A stretch of DNA of 64,000 nucleotides from contig OX638375.1 of the NCBI GenBank assembly GCA_951813575.1, positions 3,624,752-3,688,751 on the forward strand, in the 5' to 3' direction. Positions 10,954-19,821 of this stretch are shown here, piece after piece. This DNA is from Candidatus Binatia bacterium. GTDB lineage: Bacteria; Desulfobacterota; Binatia; UBA9968; JAJDTQ01. The notes under the pieces were generated by a model. The model saw only the letters and a list, made by a program, of their open reading frames with translations. It did no database searches and had not been told where the DNA came from. The position numbers were made by a program, and so were the translations under genes. How positions within the stretch are numbered: position 1 is the first letter of the stretch; each line of letters starts with the position of its first letter.

Positions 10954-12461
10954 AGTCTTTGCTGAGGACATGGATCCGCGGGCGGCTCCACGGTTATCGG
11001 GAGCTGGTCAATCAGGTGGACCCTTCCAAACCGCTCCGGGGCGGGCCGGCTCGGACGGTGGCGGTGGTGGGTGGCGGTCTCGCCGGCATCGCGGCGGCGT
11101 CGGTGCTGGGAGAGCGTGGTTTTCGCGTCCACCTGTTCGAACGGAACTCCTACCTCGGAGGCAAGGTGGGGAGCTGGACGGTGGAGTTCCCGGACGGTTT
11201 CCGTGCCCGGGTGGACCACGGCTTCCACGCCTTCTTCCGCCACTACTACAACCTGTCGCGGTTCCTGGAGGAGACCGGCGCCGGCCGTCATCTCGAGGCC
11301 ATCGAGGACTACCTGATCCTCAGCCGGGACGGGCGCCGGTACGGCTTCGCCGGGGTGGAGACGACCCCGGTCCTCAACATCCTTTCCCTGATGCGCCGTG
11401 GATTCTTCAGCGTGAAGGAGGTGGTCTTCAACCCGCGGCTGGCCGGACTGCGCGCGTTGCTGCGGTTCGACCCGCGCCGCACGTTCGAGGAATGGGACGG
11501 CGTCAGCTACGACGAATTCGCCGCCCGGCTGGGGCTTCCGGGGGGATTGAAGCTGGTGTTCGGCGCCTTCGCCAGGGCCTTCTTCACTCCCGGAGACCGC
11601 ATCAGCGCCGCGGAGCTCATCAAGAGCTTCCACTTCTTCTATCTCGCCCACGACCGCGGCCTGTTGTACGACTACTTCGACCGCGACTACCAGGAGGCGT
11701 TGATTGGGCCGGTGACGGCGCGGCTCTCGGCCGCGGGGGTCCGGGTGGAGACGGGCACGCCGGTGGAGAGTCTGGGGCGCGGGGACGGGCGATTCGCGGT
11801 CAACGGGCAGCCGTTCGATTACGTGGTGCTGGCCGCGGACACGGCGGGGACGCGTCGGCTGGCGGCGGGGTCGGCGTGGTTGCGGGAGAACGCGCCGGAG
11901 TTGCACCGGCGGCTGACCGGGCTGCAATCGTCGCCTGGGTACGCGGTCCTGCGCATCTGGCTCGACCGGCGCGCCGGGGAGGGCTGGCCCGTGTTCGTGG
12001 TCACCGAGAAACAACAGGTGCTGGACTCGGTGACCTTCCATCACCGGTTCGACGCCGGCGCCCGTGCGTGGGCCGGGAAGACCGGAGGAGGGGTCTACGA
12101 GCTCCATTGTTACGCGGTGCCGCCCGAGCTGGCGACCGAAGCCGAGGTCCGGGAGGCGTTTCTGCGGGAGCTGCATCACTACCTGCCGGCCCTCGGGGAC
12201 GCCCGTGTGCTGTACGAGCACCTCCAGCTCCGCCGTGACTTCACCGCCTTCGACCGCAACCTCCACAACGAGCGCCCCTGGTACGATCCCGGCGTCCCCA
12301 ACCTCTACCTGGCGGGGGACTGGGTGAAACTCCCGGTGCCGGCCATGCTGATGGAAGCGGCGTTCACCTCGGGCCTGCTGAGCGCCAACGCCGTGCTGGC
12401 GGCCAACGGGCTGCGGGAAGAACGGGTGTGGTCCGTGCCGCGCAAGGGCATACTGGCTTGA
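10950..12461 (+). CDS. FAD-dependent carotene desaturase/methyltransferase, CrtU/CruE-like
   Basis: A 503-residue amine-oxidase-fold flavoprotein with VAVVGGGLAGIAAASVLGER for FAD and LYLAGDWVKLPVPAMLMEAA at the C-terminus. The middle part, DHGFHAFFRHYYNLSRFL and ISAAELIKSFHFFYLAHDRG, resembles what I recall of CrtU, the enzyme that aromatises the beta-ionone ring while moving a methyl group. A zeta-carotene desaturase-like role is the alternative. ATGA overlap with crtB and position before a lycopene cyclase favour the ring-aromatising role. This is family-level recognition from memory; no alignment was run. Confidence 0.74.
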   Translation: MKSLLRTWIRGRLHGYRELVNQVDPSKPLRGGPARTVAVVGGGLAGIAAASVLGERGFRVHLFERNSYLGGKVGSWTVEFPDGFRARVDHGFHAFFRHYYNLSRFLEETGAGRHLEAIEDYLILSRDGRRYGFAGVETTPVLNILSLMRRGFFSVKEVVFNPRLAGLRALLRFDPRRTFEEWDGVSYDEFAARLGLPGGLKLVFGAFARAFFTPGDRISAAELIKSFHFFYLAHDRGLLYDYFDRDYQEALIGPVTARLSAAGVRVETGTPVESLGRGDGRFAVNGQPFDYVVLAADTAGTRRLAAGSAWLRENAPELHRRLTGLQSSPGYAVLRIWLDRRAGEGWPVFVVTEKQQVLDSVTFHHRFDAGARAWAGKTGGGVYELHCYAVPPELATEAEVREAFLRELHHYLPALGDARVLYEHLQLRRDFTAFDRNLHNERPWYDPGVPNLYLAGDWVKLPVPAMLMEAAFTSGLLSANAVLAANGLREERVWSVPRKGILA

Positions 12462-12464
12462 GAC

Positions 12465-13196
12465 ATGCGCTACACCTACCTCGCCATCGATCTGCTCATC
12501 CTGATCGTTCCCCTGCTTTACACGTTCCACTCGCGCATCCGGTACGACCGATGCATCCCCGCCGTTGCCCTGTCGGTGGCGGTGGTGAGTCCTTGTTATC
12601 TCGCGTGGGACGTGCTGGCGGCGGGCTGGGGAGAATGGAGCTTCAATCCCCGATACGTGACCGGCCTCGATGTGCTGGGCCTGCCGGTGGAGGAGGTCCT
12701 GTTCTTCGTGGTGGTACCCTACAGTTGCCTGTTCATCTACGAGGCGTTGGGCCGCTTGCGCTGGCGCCGGGTGCTGCCGTTGCGCCGGAGGTGGCTCACC
12801 GTCGCGGCCTTGCTCCTGGCGGTGCCGGCGCTGCTCTCGGGCAGCCGGGGCTATACCTGGAAGGCGCTGACGTCGTGTACCGGATTCCTCTTGTGCGGGT
12901 CCTTCGTCAAGCGGGATTTCATCACCGGCGCACGCTACTGGGTCTGGCTCGGAATCTGCTACATTCCCTTCCTGGTGTTCAATTCCGTCCTTACCCTGCT
13001 GCCGGTGGTGGAGTACGACGCCGGCGCCATCCTGGGTCCCCGGGTGGGGACGATCCCGATCGAAGACTTCCTCTACAACTATTCGTTGCTGTCGTTCTAC
13101 GGGTTGTTTTACGCCCGGTTCAGGGATGGGTCCGGGCGGCGCGAAGCCGGACGAAACGCCCCCAACGCCGGAGGAGTGGTCCTTGACGCGAGATGA
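12465..13196 (+). CDS. crtYcd: Lycopene cyclase, fused CrtYc-CrtYd type
   Basis: A 243-residue integral membrane protein with about seven hydrophobic segments, made of two related halves as in the CrtYc-CrtYd fusions of actinobacteria and archaea. The first half has EWSFNPRYVTG and PVEEVLFFVVVPYSC, and the second half repeats a diverged form, IPIEDFLYNYSLLSFYG. It should cyclise the psi-ends of lycopene to beta-rings, giving the substrate for the CrtU-like enzyme. It lies three bases behind that gene and overlaps the following Rieske gene slightly. Confidence 0.85.
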   Translation: MRYTYLAIDLLILIVPLLYTFHSRIRYDRCIPAVALSVAVVSPCYLAWDVLAAGWGEWSFNPRYVTGLDVLGLPVEEVLFFVVVPYSCLFIYEALGRLRWRRVLPLRRRWLTVAALLLAVPALLSGSRGYTWKALTSCTGFLLCGSFVKRDFITGARYWVWLGICYIPFLVFNSVLTLLPVVEYDAGAILGPRVGTIPIEDFLYNYSLLSFYGLFYARFRDGSGRREAGRNAPNAGGVVLDAR

Positions 13197-14310
13197 CGCC
13201 AACGAGGGTGTCGCGCGGCCCGGCGCGAGACCGGACATCGAAGGGCGCGAGCCCGTTCGCGAAGCCTCCATAAACCACGACCACTGGTACGCGGTGGCCC
13301 GGGCCGACGAGGTGCGGCGCGAACCGCTGGGGGCGGTGATATGGGACCGGCCCGTGTGCGTCTTCCGCGACGCGGACGGCGCCGTGCGCGCGCTGGAAGA
13401 CCGCTGTCCGCACCGCCTGGTGCGCCTGAGCCTCGGGCGGGTGACGGGCGACGGCATCGAGTGCCGCTACCATGGCTGGCGGTTCACGAACGACGGCCGG
13501 TGCCTGCACGTTGCGGGCCTGGACCCGGCGCGGATCCCCGAGGCCGCGCACGCGAAAGTCCTGCCTGTCCGCGAGCAGGACGGTTTCGTGTGGGTCTTCC
13601 CGGGCCGCCGGGAGTCGGCGGAGACCGTCCGGCCCATGCCGATGCCGGAGTGGGACGATCTCGACTTCATCGCCAGCGTCGCCCCCATGTCCTGTGAAGC
13701 CCACTTCTCGTTCGTCATCGAGAACCTCATGGACATGTACCACGACCGCCTGCACCAGCGGCACCAACCCTGGAGCGCCGACGCCCTCCTGGAGGTGACC
13801 CGGGACGAGGGCCGGGTGGAGGCCCGTTATTCCGCCACCGCCTACTACCGGATCGACCGCATCTGGTCGGCGCTGCAGTTGGCGCTGCCGGCGTTGCGGC
13901 GGCCCCATCCGGCGTCGCTGGTGGTGTCCTACGAGTATCCTCACTGGAAGGCCCGGCTGGGCGACGACTTCACGCTCTACGGGGTCTTCTGCCCGGCGGG
14001 TCCGCGCCGGACACGGGTCCACCTGGTACAGTTCACCTCCCTGCACCGTCTGGATTCCTTCAGGAAGGCGCCCGTGTCCGTTCGGCGGGCGGTGAAGCGG
14101 TGCCTCCGCAACATCGCCCGGGGGCTGCTCAAGCGGCTCATCAGCCAGGACGTGCCCATGGTCGAGGAGGAGCAGCGGGCGTACGACGCAGCGCCGGAGC
14201 GCCGGCCGCTGGAGTTGAATCGGACCCTCCACGCGGTGCAACGGCTGGTCCGGAACGAGGCGCGGCGAGCCGCCAACGGGGCCGCGCGGGCTTCGCAGCA
14301 GGGACGTTAA
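13183..14310 (+). CDS. Rieske non-haem iron oxygenase, last gene of the carotenoid operon
   Basis: A 375-residue oxygenase component. The Rieske [2Fe-2S] ligands are CPH and CRYH in the segments DRCPHRLVRLSLG and GIECRYHGW. The mononuclear iron site is ENLMDMYHDRLHQRH. I chose the TTG at 13183 because GGAGGAG sits at 13170-13176 with ideal spacing; an ATG at 13126 would overlap the cyclase by 71 bases. The overlap with crtYcd implies co-translation, so the likely substrate is the cyclic or aromatic carotenoid, oxidised on the ring or ring methyl. No dedicated reductase or ferredoxin is nearby. Confidence 0.87.
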   Translation: MTRDDANEGVARPGARPDIEGREPVREASINHDHWYAVARADEVRREPLGAVIWDRPVCVFRDADGAVRALEDRCPHRLVRLSLGRVTGDGIECRYHGWRFTNDGRCLHVAGLDPARIPEAAHAKVLPVREQDGFVWVFPGRRESAETVRPMPMPEWDDLDFIASVAPMSCEAHFSFVIENLMDMYHDRLHQRHQPWSADALLEVTRDEGRVEARYSATAYYRIDRIWSALQLALPALRRPHPASLVVSYEYPHWKARLGDDFTLYGVFCPAGPRRTRVHLVQFTSLHRLDSFRKAPVSVRRAVKRCLRNIARGLLKRLISQDVPMVEEEQRAYDAAPERRPLELNRTLHAVQRLVRNEARRAANGAARASQQGR

Positions 14311-14401
14311 GCGGTAAGATGAAGGCGAGGGTCGGCGTCCGTGGAACGGGAGGTGCTCCGGTCCGGCGCCGGCCCGAAGTCGGGCGGCCTGGAGGTGTCT
14401 T

Positions 14402-15388
14402 GTGAAAAGGAGAGGTCTCCTTGTCATTCTCGCTCTGGTGCTCGCGGTTCCGGCACACCTGCGTGGCCAGGAATTCAGCGCCGAGACCTTCAACTCGGTG
14501 GTCAAGGTCCGGGCCGAGGTTCCGGCAGGCGCGCGCACCGCGGCCACCCTGGGTCCGGTACGGGAAGGGAGCGGCGTCGTCATCGACTCCAACGGTCTCG
14601 TCCTGACCATCGGCTATCTGATCCTGGAGGCGTCGCGCGTGCAGGTTACCGACTTCGCCGGGAAAACGGTGCCGGCCAGGATCCTGGGTTACGATCACGC
14701 CACGGGTTTCGGGCTGCTCCGGGCCCGCTCTTCGGCGGCGGCTGCCCGGCCGTTGCCGTTGGGGTTGTCCAAGGACCTGGCCCGGGGCGCGGAGGTGCTG
14801 ATCCTGAGCTGGGCCGAGAAAGGGCCGTCGGGGCAGGGCGCCTACGTGGTATCGCGCCGGGAATTCGCCGGTTACTGGGAGTACCTCCTGGAGCGGGCGA
14901 TTTTCACCGCGCCGCACAACGCCAACTTTGGCGGCGCCGCGTTGATCGACAAGGGAGGCAGCCTGCTGGGCATCGGCTCGCTTCAGGTGCCGCAGGCGAT
15001 TCCCGGTCAACCCGTGCCGGGCAACATGTTCGTGCCCATCGACCTGCTCAAGCCGATCCTGTCGGACCTCACGCAGAAGGGGAGGTCCGGCGCCAGCCCC
15101 AGGCCGTGGCTGGGCGCGCAGATGGAAGAGGCGGGTGGACACGTCATCATCCGTCGTGTATCCAGGGGAGGGCCGGCAGCGGGGTCCGGACTCGAGGCGG
15201 GCGACCTTGTGGCGGGAGTCGGGGGAGTCGCCGTGAAGGGGCTCGCGGACGTGTACCGCAAGATCTGGGCCCTGGGCGCCCCCGGCGTCAGCGTGCCGCT
15301 CAACATTCTCAAAGGGGTTCGTGTCGAGGAGGTGCGGGTCGTGTCCGGCGACCGCTACGACTACTTGCGACTGGACCCAAGCCATTGA
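14402..15388 (+). CDS. Exported HtrA/DegP-like protein with PDZ domain, catalytic triad degraded
   Basis: A 328-residue secreted protein with a signal peptide (RGLLVILALVLAVPAHLRG, cut near residue 22), a trypsin-like domain and a C-terminal PDZ domain from about 235. The fold markers GSGVVIDSNGLVLT and GYDHATGFGLLRA are present. However, the usual TNAHV catalytic His position reads TIGYL, and the usual GNSGGP nucleophile motif reads ANFGGA. Two of three catalytic residues are missing, so it is probably a scaffold or peptide-binding pseudoprotease. GTG start with GGAGGT at 14391-14396. Confidence 0.8.
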   Translation: MKRRGLLVILALVLAVPAHLRGQEFSAETFNSVVKVRAEVPAGARTAATLGPVREGSGVVIDSNGLVLTIGYLILEASRVQVTDFAGKTVPARILGYDHATGFGLLRARSSAAAARPLPLGLSKDLARGAEVLILSWAEKGPSGQGAYVVSRREFAGYWEYLLERAIFTAPHNANFGGAALIDKGGSLLGIGSLQVPQAIPGQPVPGNMFVPIDLLKPILSDLTQKGRSGASPRPWLGAQMEEAGGHVIIRRVSRGGPAAGSGLEAGDLVAGVGGVAVKGLADVYRKIWALGAPGVSVPLNILKGVRVEEVRVVSGDRYDYLRLDPSH

Positions 15389-15449
15389 ACCGCGGCGTCG
15401 GTCCGGGGCTCTCCCGAGCGCCGATGACGCGGTTGCTCGAGGAGAGACC

Positions 15450-16307
15450 GTGACCTTGACCGAACGCCGCCGACAGTATCGCCAACTCCTCCAGGGTCCG
15501 GGTTGCATCCATCCGGCGTCGGTGTTCGATCCGGTATCGGCCCGGCTCGCCGAGGCAGCCGGCTTCGAGATCAACATGCTGGCGGGCTCCACTGCCTCGG
15601 CCACGGTGCTGGGCGCCCCGGACATCGTGGTGCTGACCCTGACGGAGCTGGCGGAGCAGGCCCGCCGCATCGTCCGGGCCGGCCGGCTGCCGTTGATGGT
15701 GGATGCGGACCACGGCTACGGCAACGCCCTGAGCGTCATGCGGACGGTGGCCGAGCTGGAAGGCGCGGGGGTGGCGGCCCTGACCATCGAGGACACGCGG
15801 CTTCCCAGGGGTTTCGGCGCACGGCGGGACGAGTTCATTTCGCTGGAGGAGTTCGCCGGCAAGATGCGCGCGGCCGTGGCGGCGCGGTCGGACCCGGAGC
15901 TGGTGGTCCTGGGCCGGACCGGCGTGCTGCCGACCGAGGGTGAGGCGGCGCTGGCGGAGCGCGTGAAGGCGTGCGAGGAGGCGGGAGCCGACGGCGTCTT
16001 CTTCACCGGCGTCCGGTCCCGCGAGCAGGTGGCTGCCATCCACGCCATGACCGGCCTGCCCGTGGTGCTGGGCACCACGCCGCCGGAGCTCCATGACCGG
16101 GAGTTCCTGGCCGCCAACGGCGTCCGCATCGCCCTCCAGGGCCACATGCCGTTCCAGGTGTCGGTGCAGGCCCTCCAGGCGTCTTACGCGCACCTGCGCG
16201 GCGGGCGTCCGCCCGCCGGGCTCAAGGAGCAGGCCGCCTCCCCGGAGTTGATGAAGCTCGTGCTGGGCCAGGATCGATACGACGCGTGGACCGACGAGTT
16301 CCTGTAG
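15450..16307 (+). CDS. Isocitrate lyase/PEP mutase superfamily lyase (oxaloacetate decarboxylase-like)
   Basis: A 285-residue TIM-barrel enzyme of the PEP mutase/isocitrate lyase superfamily. The metal-binding MVDADHGYGNALSVMRTV and the IEDTRLPRGFG segment match the oxaloacetate decarboxylase branch (PA4872 type) better than methylisocitrate lyase, which has a KKCGH loop not seen here. It should bind Mg and act on a 2-oxo or hydroxy dicarboxylate. GTG start at 15450 with AGGAGAG just upstream; a longer upstream reading would run into the previous gene. Confidence 0.83.
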   Translation: MTLTERRRQYRQLLQGPGCIHPASVFDPVSARLAEAAGFEINMLAGSTASATVLGAPDIVVLTLTELAEQARRIVRAGRLPLMVDADHGYGNALSVMRTVAELEGAGVAALTIEDTRLPRGFGARRDEFISLEEFAGKMRAAVAARSDPELVVLGRTGVLPTEGEAALAERVKACEEAGADGVFFTGVRSREQVAAIHAMTGLPVVLGTTPPELHDREFLAANGVRIALQGHMPFQVSVQALQASYAHLRGGRPPAGLKEQAASPELMKLVLGQDRYDAWTDEFL

Positions 16308-16317
16308 TCCGGCATCC

Positions 16318-16379
16318 GTCATCTCGCGATAGCCTCGGTCATTCGGGTGATACCCTCGGTCACCCCGATGACGCCCTCC
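16318..16379 (+). repeat. Degenerate 20-21 bp tandem repeat, three copies
   Basis: Three imperfect units (16318-16337, 16338-16358, 16359-16379), each beginning GTCA and ending in a CCTC-type tail, run directly into the palindrome that follows. The palindrome itself also begins GTCACCCC. The same arrangement recurs at 61639-61752. Confidence 0.7.
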
Positions 16380-16416
16380 GTCACCCCGGACCCCGGGCAA
16401 GCTTGATCCGGGGTCC
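16380..16416. repeat. REP-like palindrome
   Basis: Inverted repeat GGACCCCGG (16388-16396) and CCGGGGTCC (16408-16416) with an 11-base spacer that includes AAGCTTGAT. It is preceded by GTCACCCC, the same outer sequence as the two palindromes at 61749-61853. It is therefore a dispersed repetitive extragenic element rather than a gene-specific terminator, although it lies between two genes of the same orientation. Confidence 0.7.
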
Positions 16417-16462
16417 GGGAGCGGCGGGGCGGGGACGAACGCGGGGAATCACGGATTCACGA

Positions 16463-16469
16463 AGGAGGT
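16463..16469 (+). promoter_or_regulatory. Strong ribosome binding site deciding an ATT start
   Basis: AGGAGGT at 16463-16469 is a perfect Shine-Dalgarno match. It is eight bases from an ATT at 16478 and 71 bases from the first in-frame ATG at 16541. The in-frame TAG at 16469 excludes any earlier start. Confidence 0.6.
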
Positions 16470-16477
16470 AGAGTAAC

Positions 16478-17710
16478 ATTCAAACCTCAACCACCACCCG
16501 CGCGCAGCGTATCGGCCAGGTCGCCCTGGGCTTTCTGCACATGGGCTTCAATCGCGGCATTCGGGGCACCTACGCGGTGTTCTATGTCGCCCTGTTCCAG
16601 GCCTTCGGGTGGTCCCGCGGGGTCACCGCCACGGCGTTGTCCATCTCGGTCCTGGTGGAAGGGATATCCATGCCGGTGGCGGGCTCCCTGGTGGATCGCT
16701 GGGGGTCGCGCAAGACCCTGGTGCTGGGGGGCTTGCTGCTCGCCGTGGGACTGGGGTTCAGCGGCACGGTCTCGTCGTTGTGGCAGCTCTACCTCTGGGT
16801 CGGGGTGGTCACGGCGCTGGGCCTCGGACTCATGGGCATGGTGCCCCACGTGGCCATCATCGCCCGGCAGTTCACCCGGCGCCGGGGACTGGCCATGGGG
16901 CTGGCGTGGGCCGGCGGCGGCCTCGGCATCGCCGCGCTGCTGCCGGTGGCCCAGTTCCTGATAGACATCTGGGGTTGGCGGCTGGCCTACGTGGGCATGG
17001 GGGTTATGGCTTTCCTCTTCGTGGTGTTGCCCTCGGGCGTTCTGATGCCACGGGACAGGCCCGCGCCGAAGAAAACCGCCGAACAATCCGCGGCGGAGGC
17101 CGGCGAGTGGACCGTTTGGGAGGCGCTGACCAGCACCATGTTCTGGTTGCTCTTCGTCTCGCGGGTGGTCGCCAGCATGGGCAATCAGGTCATCACCAAC
17201 CATCAGGTGGCCCACGCCATCGACATCGGCTACAGTCCGATCTTCGCGGCCGCCGTCCTGGGCCTGATGGGCGTGTTCAGCATCTTCGGCCGGGTCCTCT
17301 TCGGCTACCTGACCGACGTGCTGAGCCACCAGTGGGTGTATACGCTGGTCCAGGCGGTTTCGTCGGCGGGGATCCTGGCGCTGGTGGCGGCGGACAGCAC
17401 CGAATACCCCATGTTGCTCTACCTGTATGCGGCCTGCTACGGACTCGGCCAGGGATCCAGGGCGCTGGTGCTGTCGGCCATCTCCGCCGATGTCTTCCTC
17501 GGCCGCAACTTCGGGGCCATCTACGGCTACTTCACCATGAGCATCGGATTCGGCGGCGCGGTGGGGATATGGCTCGGGGGCTACCTGCACGACGTCTACG
17601 GCAACTACACGGTGCCGTTCATGATCGCTTTCGGAAACTTCATGGTCTCCATCCTGATGGTGTGGGGGATTCGTTTCCTGAAGGGTACGCGGGAACAGGT
17701 GTTCCAATGA
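16478..17710 (+). CDS. Major facilitator superfamily transporter, probable ATT start
   Basis: A 12-helix MFS carrier of about 410 residues, closest in feel to the monocarboxylate/oxalate-formate group. The A-loop motif DRWGSRKTLVLGG follows helix 2, and ARQFTRRRGLAMGLAWAGGG and GYLTDVL are further markers. Starting at the ATG at 16541 would remove half of helix 1. Starting at ATT 16478 restores RIGQVALGFLHMGFNRG and sits correctly behind AGGAGGT. Because a formamide/formate cluster follows, formate or another small monocarboxylate is a possible cargo, but this is inference. Confidence 0.8.
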   Translation: MQTSTTTRAQRIGQVALGFLHMGFNRGIRGTYAVFYVALFQAFGWSRGVTATALSISVLVEGISMPVAGSLVDRWGSRKTLVLGGLLLAVGLGFSGTVSSLWQLYLWVGVVTALGLGLMGMVPHVAIIARQFTRRRGLAMGLAWAGGGLGIAALLPVAQFLIDIWGWRLAYVGMGVMAFLFVVLPSGVLMPRDRPAPKKTAEQSAAEAGEWTVWEALTSTMFWLLFVSRVVASMGNQVITNHQVAHAIDIGYSPIFAAAVLGLMGVFSIFGRVLFGYLTDVLSHQWVYTLVQAVSSAGILALVAADSTEYPMLLYLYAACYGLGQGSRALVLSAISADVFLGRNFGAIYGYFTMSIGFGGAVGIWLGGYLHDVYGNYTVPFMIAFGNFMVSILMVWGIRFLKGTREQVFQ

Positions 17711-17757
17711 GCCGCCGCGTGGCTGCCCGGACGCCGTTTCCCATGCGGTGATCGCGG

Positions 17758-18213
17758 ATGTTCTACCGGTTCGAATTCGAGGCGGCCTTCTATCCCGCCC
17801 TGGAGCGGGTGCCGTTCCACGTGAGGATGAAGCTCGACCTGGCGGGCGTCCGCGTGTCGCTGAACACCTGGCGCGCGTTCAGCATGGAAGAGCGCCGGGT
17901 GCTGTGCCATCTGCCGGTGGACACGGACGAGGAGAAAGAGGTGTTCGCCGCGTTCCTCTCGGCCTTGGCGCCGGCCCGGGCGGGAGCCGAGGCCGAGCGC
18001 TGTCCGGCGCTGGACCCGGACGAGTGGGCCGCGGCCGCCGTGCCCGAGACCGTAGGGGCGCGGAGCGAAGCGGAGGGAGTGCGCGTGACCCCCGCCGAGT
18101 GGAGCCGCTGGGCCGGACACGAACGTTACGCCCTCCACAGGACCGCCCTGTCCAAGGACCTCCATCTGTTCCAACAGGCCCTCCAGGAGATGCGCCGCAG
18201 GTTGTCGGCCTGA
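17758..18213 (+). CDS. Nitrate reductase-associated protein family
   Basis: A 151-residue soluble protein. The N-terminal half, FEFEAAFYPALERVPFHVR then KLDLAGVRVSLNTWRAFS and EERRVLCHLPVDT, matches the small conserved family annotated as nitrate-reductase-associated because it often neighbours assimilatory nitrate reductase genes. Its biochemical role is unknown to me. No nitrate reductase is in the window; here it neighbours an MFS carrier and amide/formate nitrogen metabolism. Weak ribosome binding site. Confidence 0.72.
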   Translation: MFYRFEFEAAFYPALERVPFHVRMKLDLAGVRVSLNTWRAFSMEERRVLCHLPVDTDEEKEVFAAFLSALAPARAGAEAERCPALDPDEWAAAAVPETVGARSEAEGVRVTPAEWSRWAGHERYALHRTALSKDLHLFQQALQEMRRRLSA

Positions 18214-18502
18214 CTGTCCCGTGCATGGAAGGGGCGAGCGGTCTCTCCGGTGGGTTTCCGACCGGGTAGGAATCCGCATCAGAATCCGCATCGGGGTGTG
18301 ACATTTTTCTTGTAGGGTCATTGAAACCGTGCTACCGTGCTGCCGGCCCGTTGGCGAAAATCTTCTCGACCGCTCCTTGAGGAAGAAGCCGGCGCGGCAA
18401 ATCCAGCCGGAAAGGAGGACACCAGACCGGGGATGTAGACTGGTGGATCTTTCACAGGTCGATCAACCACTTCGACAAAAGTGGGAAAAGGAGCAGTGAA
18501 CC

Positions 18503-19741
18503 ATGGCCAAGACGGTATTCCGGGCGGAAATGGACAAGTGGCCTGAGGATCAGGCGGTCAAGACCCACAACCGATGGCATCCGGACATTCCCATAGTCGA
18601 ACAGTTCAAACCGGGCGACGAGTTTCGTGTCGAATGCTACGACTGGACCGGGGGGCAGATTCACAACGACGAGTCGGCCAACGACATCCGTGACGTGGAC
18701 CTTTCGAAGGTGCATTACCTGAGCGGGCCGTTCGGCGTCGAAGGGGCCGAGCCCGGCGACCTGCTGGTCGTGGACATCAACGACATCGGATGGCTGGAGG
18801 ACTCCCAGTGGGGCTTCACCGGCATCTTCGCCCTGGAGAACGGCGGCGGCTTCCTCGACAAGCACTATCCCGATGCGCGCAAGGCCTGCTGGGACTTCAG
18901 CGGTGTCTACACTTCTTCCCGCCACATCCCGGGCGTCCGCTTCCCTGGGCTGATTCACCCGGGACTCATCGGCACCCTGCCTTCAGCCGACCTGTTGAAG
19001 CGATGGAACGACCGGGAATCCGCCCTGTTCAGGACGGATCCGAATCGCGTGCCGCCGTTGTGCACGTTGCCGGACGGACTCGCCGGCACGACGACGGCGC
19101 TGATGGGGCAGATGTCCGGCGCGGCCGGCCAGGCCGCGGGGCAGGAGGGCGCGCGGACGGTCCCGGGGCGCGAGCATGGGGGCAACTGCGACATCAAGAA
19201 CCTGTCGCGCGGCTCCCGCTGCTACTTCCCGGTCTACATGCCCGGCGGCGGGCTGTCGATGGGCGATATCCACTGGTCCCAGGGGGATGGGGAGATCACC
19301 TTCTGCGGCGCCATCGAGATGGCCGGGTGGATCGACATCGGCGTCGATGTCATCAAGGGCGGCATCGACAAGTACGGCATCACCAACCCGGTCTTCAGGC
19401 CGAGCCCGGTGGAGCCGCATTACTCGGACTACCTGATCTTCGAAGGGGTTTGCGTCGATGAGCACGATGGGTCGCAGAAGTACCTGGATGCGACCGTAGC
19501 GTACCGGCGTGCTTGCCTGAACGCCATCGAGTACCTCAAGAAGTTCGGTTATTCCGGCGAACAGGCCTACATGATACTGGGCACGGCCCCGGTTGAGGGT
19601 CGGATCAGCGGAATCGTCGATATCCCCAACGCCTGTTGCACGCTCGCGGTTCCAACAGGGATCTTCGACTTCGACATCCGGCCGAACGCTTCCGGACCCA
19701 CGGTCCAGGTCAGCGGTGTGGACGCCACGTCCTGCAGCTAG
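18503..19741 (+). CDS. fmdA: Formamidase (FmdA/AmdA family)
   Basis: Hydrolyses formamide to formate and ammonia in the cytoplasm. The 412-residue length and the segments GDEFRVECYDWTGGQI, HYLSGPFGVEGAEPGDLLVV, GFTGIFALENGGGFL, LSRGSRCYFPVYMPGGGLS and GDGEITFCGAIEMAG are characteristic of FmdA. ATG at 18503 follows AAAAGGAG. The 289-base gap upstream (18214-18502) should carry the promoter of the formamide cluster; I see no convincing -35/-10 pair there. Downstream genes encode the channel and the formate-oxidising enzymes that would use its product. Confidence 0.93.
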   Translation: MAKTVFRAEMDKWPEDQAVKTHNRWHPDIPIVEQFKPGDEFRVECYDWTGGQIHNDESANDIRDVDLSKVHYLSGPFGVEGAEPGDLLVVDINDIGWLEDSQWGFTGIFALENGGGFLDKHYPDARKACWDFSGVYTSSRHIPGVRFPGLIHPGLIGTLPSADLLKRWNDRESALFRTDPNRVPPLCTLPDGLAGTTTALMGQMSGAAGQAAGQEGARTVPGREHGGNCDIKNLSRGSRCYFPVYMPGGGLSMGDIHWSQGDGEITFCGAIEMAGWIDIGVDVIKGGIDKYGITNPVFRPSPVEPHYSDYLIFEGVCVDEHDGSQKYLDATVAYRRACLNAIEYLKKFGYSGEQAYMILGTAPVEGRISGIVDIPNACCTLAVPTGIFDFDIRPNASGPTVQVSGVDATSCS

Positions 19742-19821
19742 CGACACAGGGCGGAGAGGTGACGGCATGCGCGGCTTCTCCGCCCCGTCATCCCATTCCA
19801 AATGGATGACAGAAAGCGAGC

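Noticed and set aside
10821..13457. An 878-codon open frame on the minus strand across the carotenoid genes
   Set aside because: It is antisense to four recognisable genes, is rich in Arg, Pro and Gly and matches no family I know; high GC content keeps such frames open.
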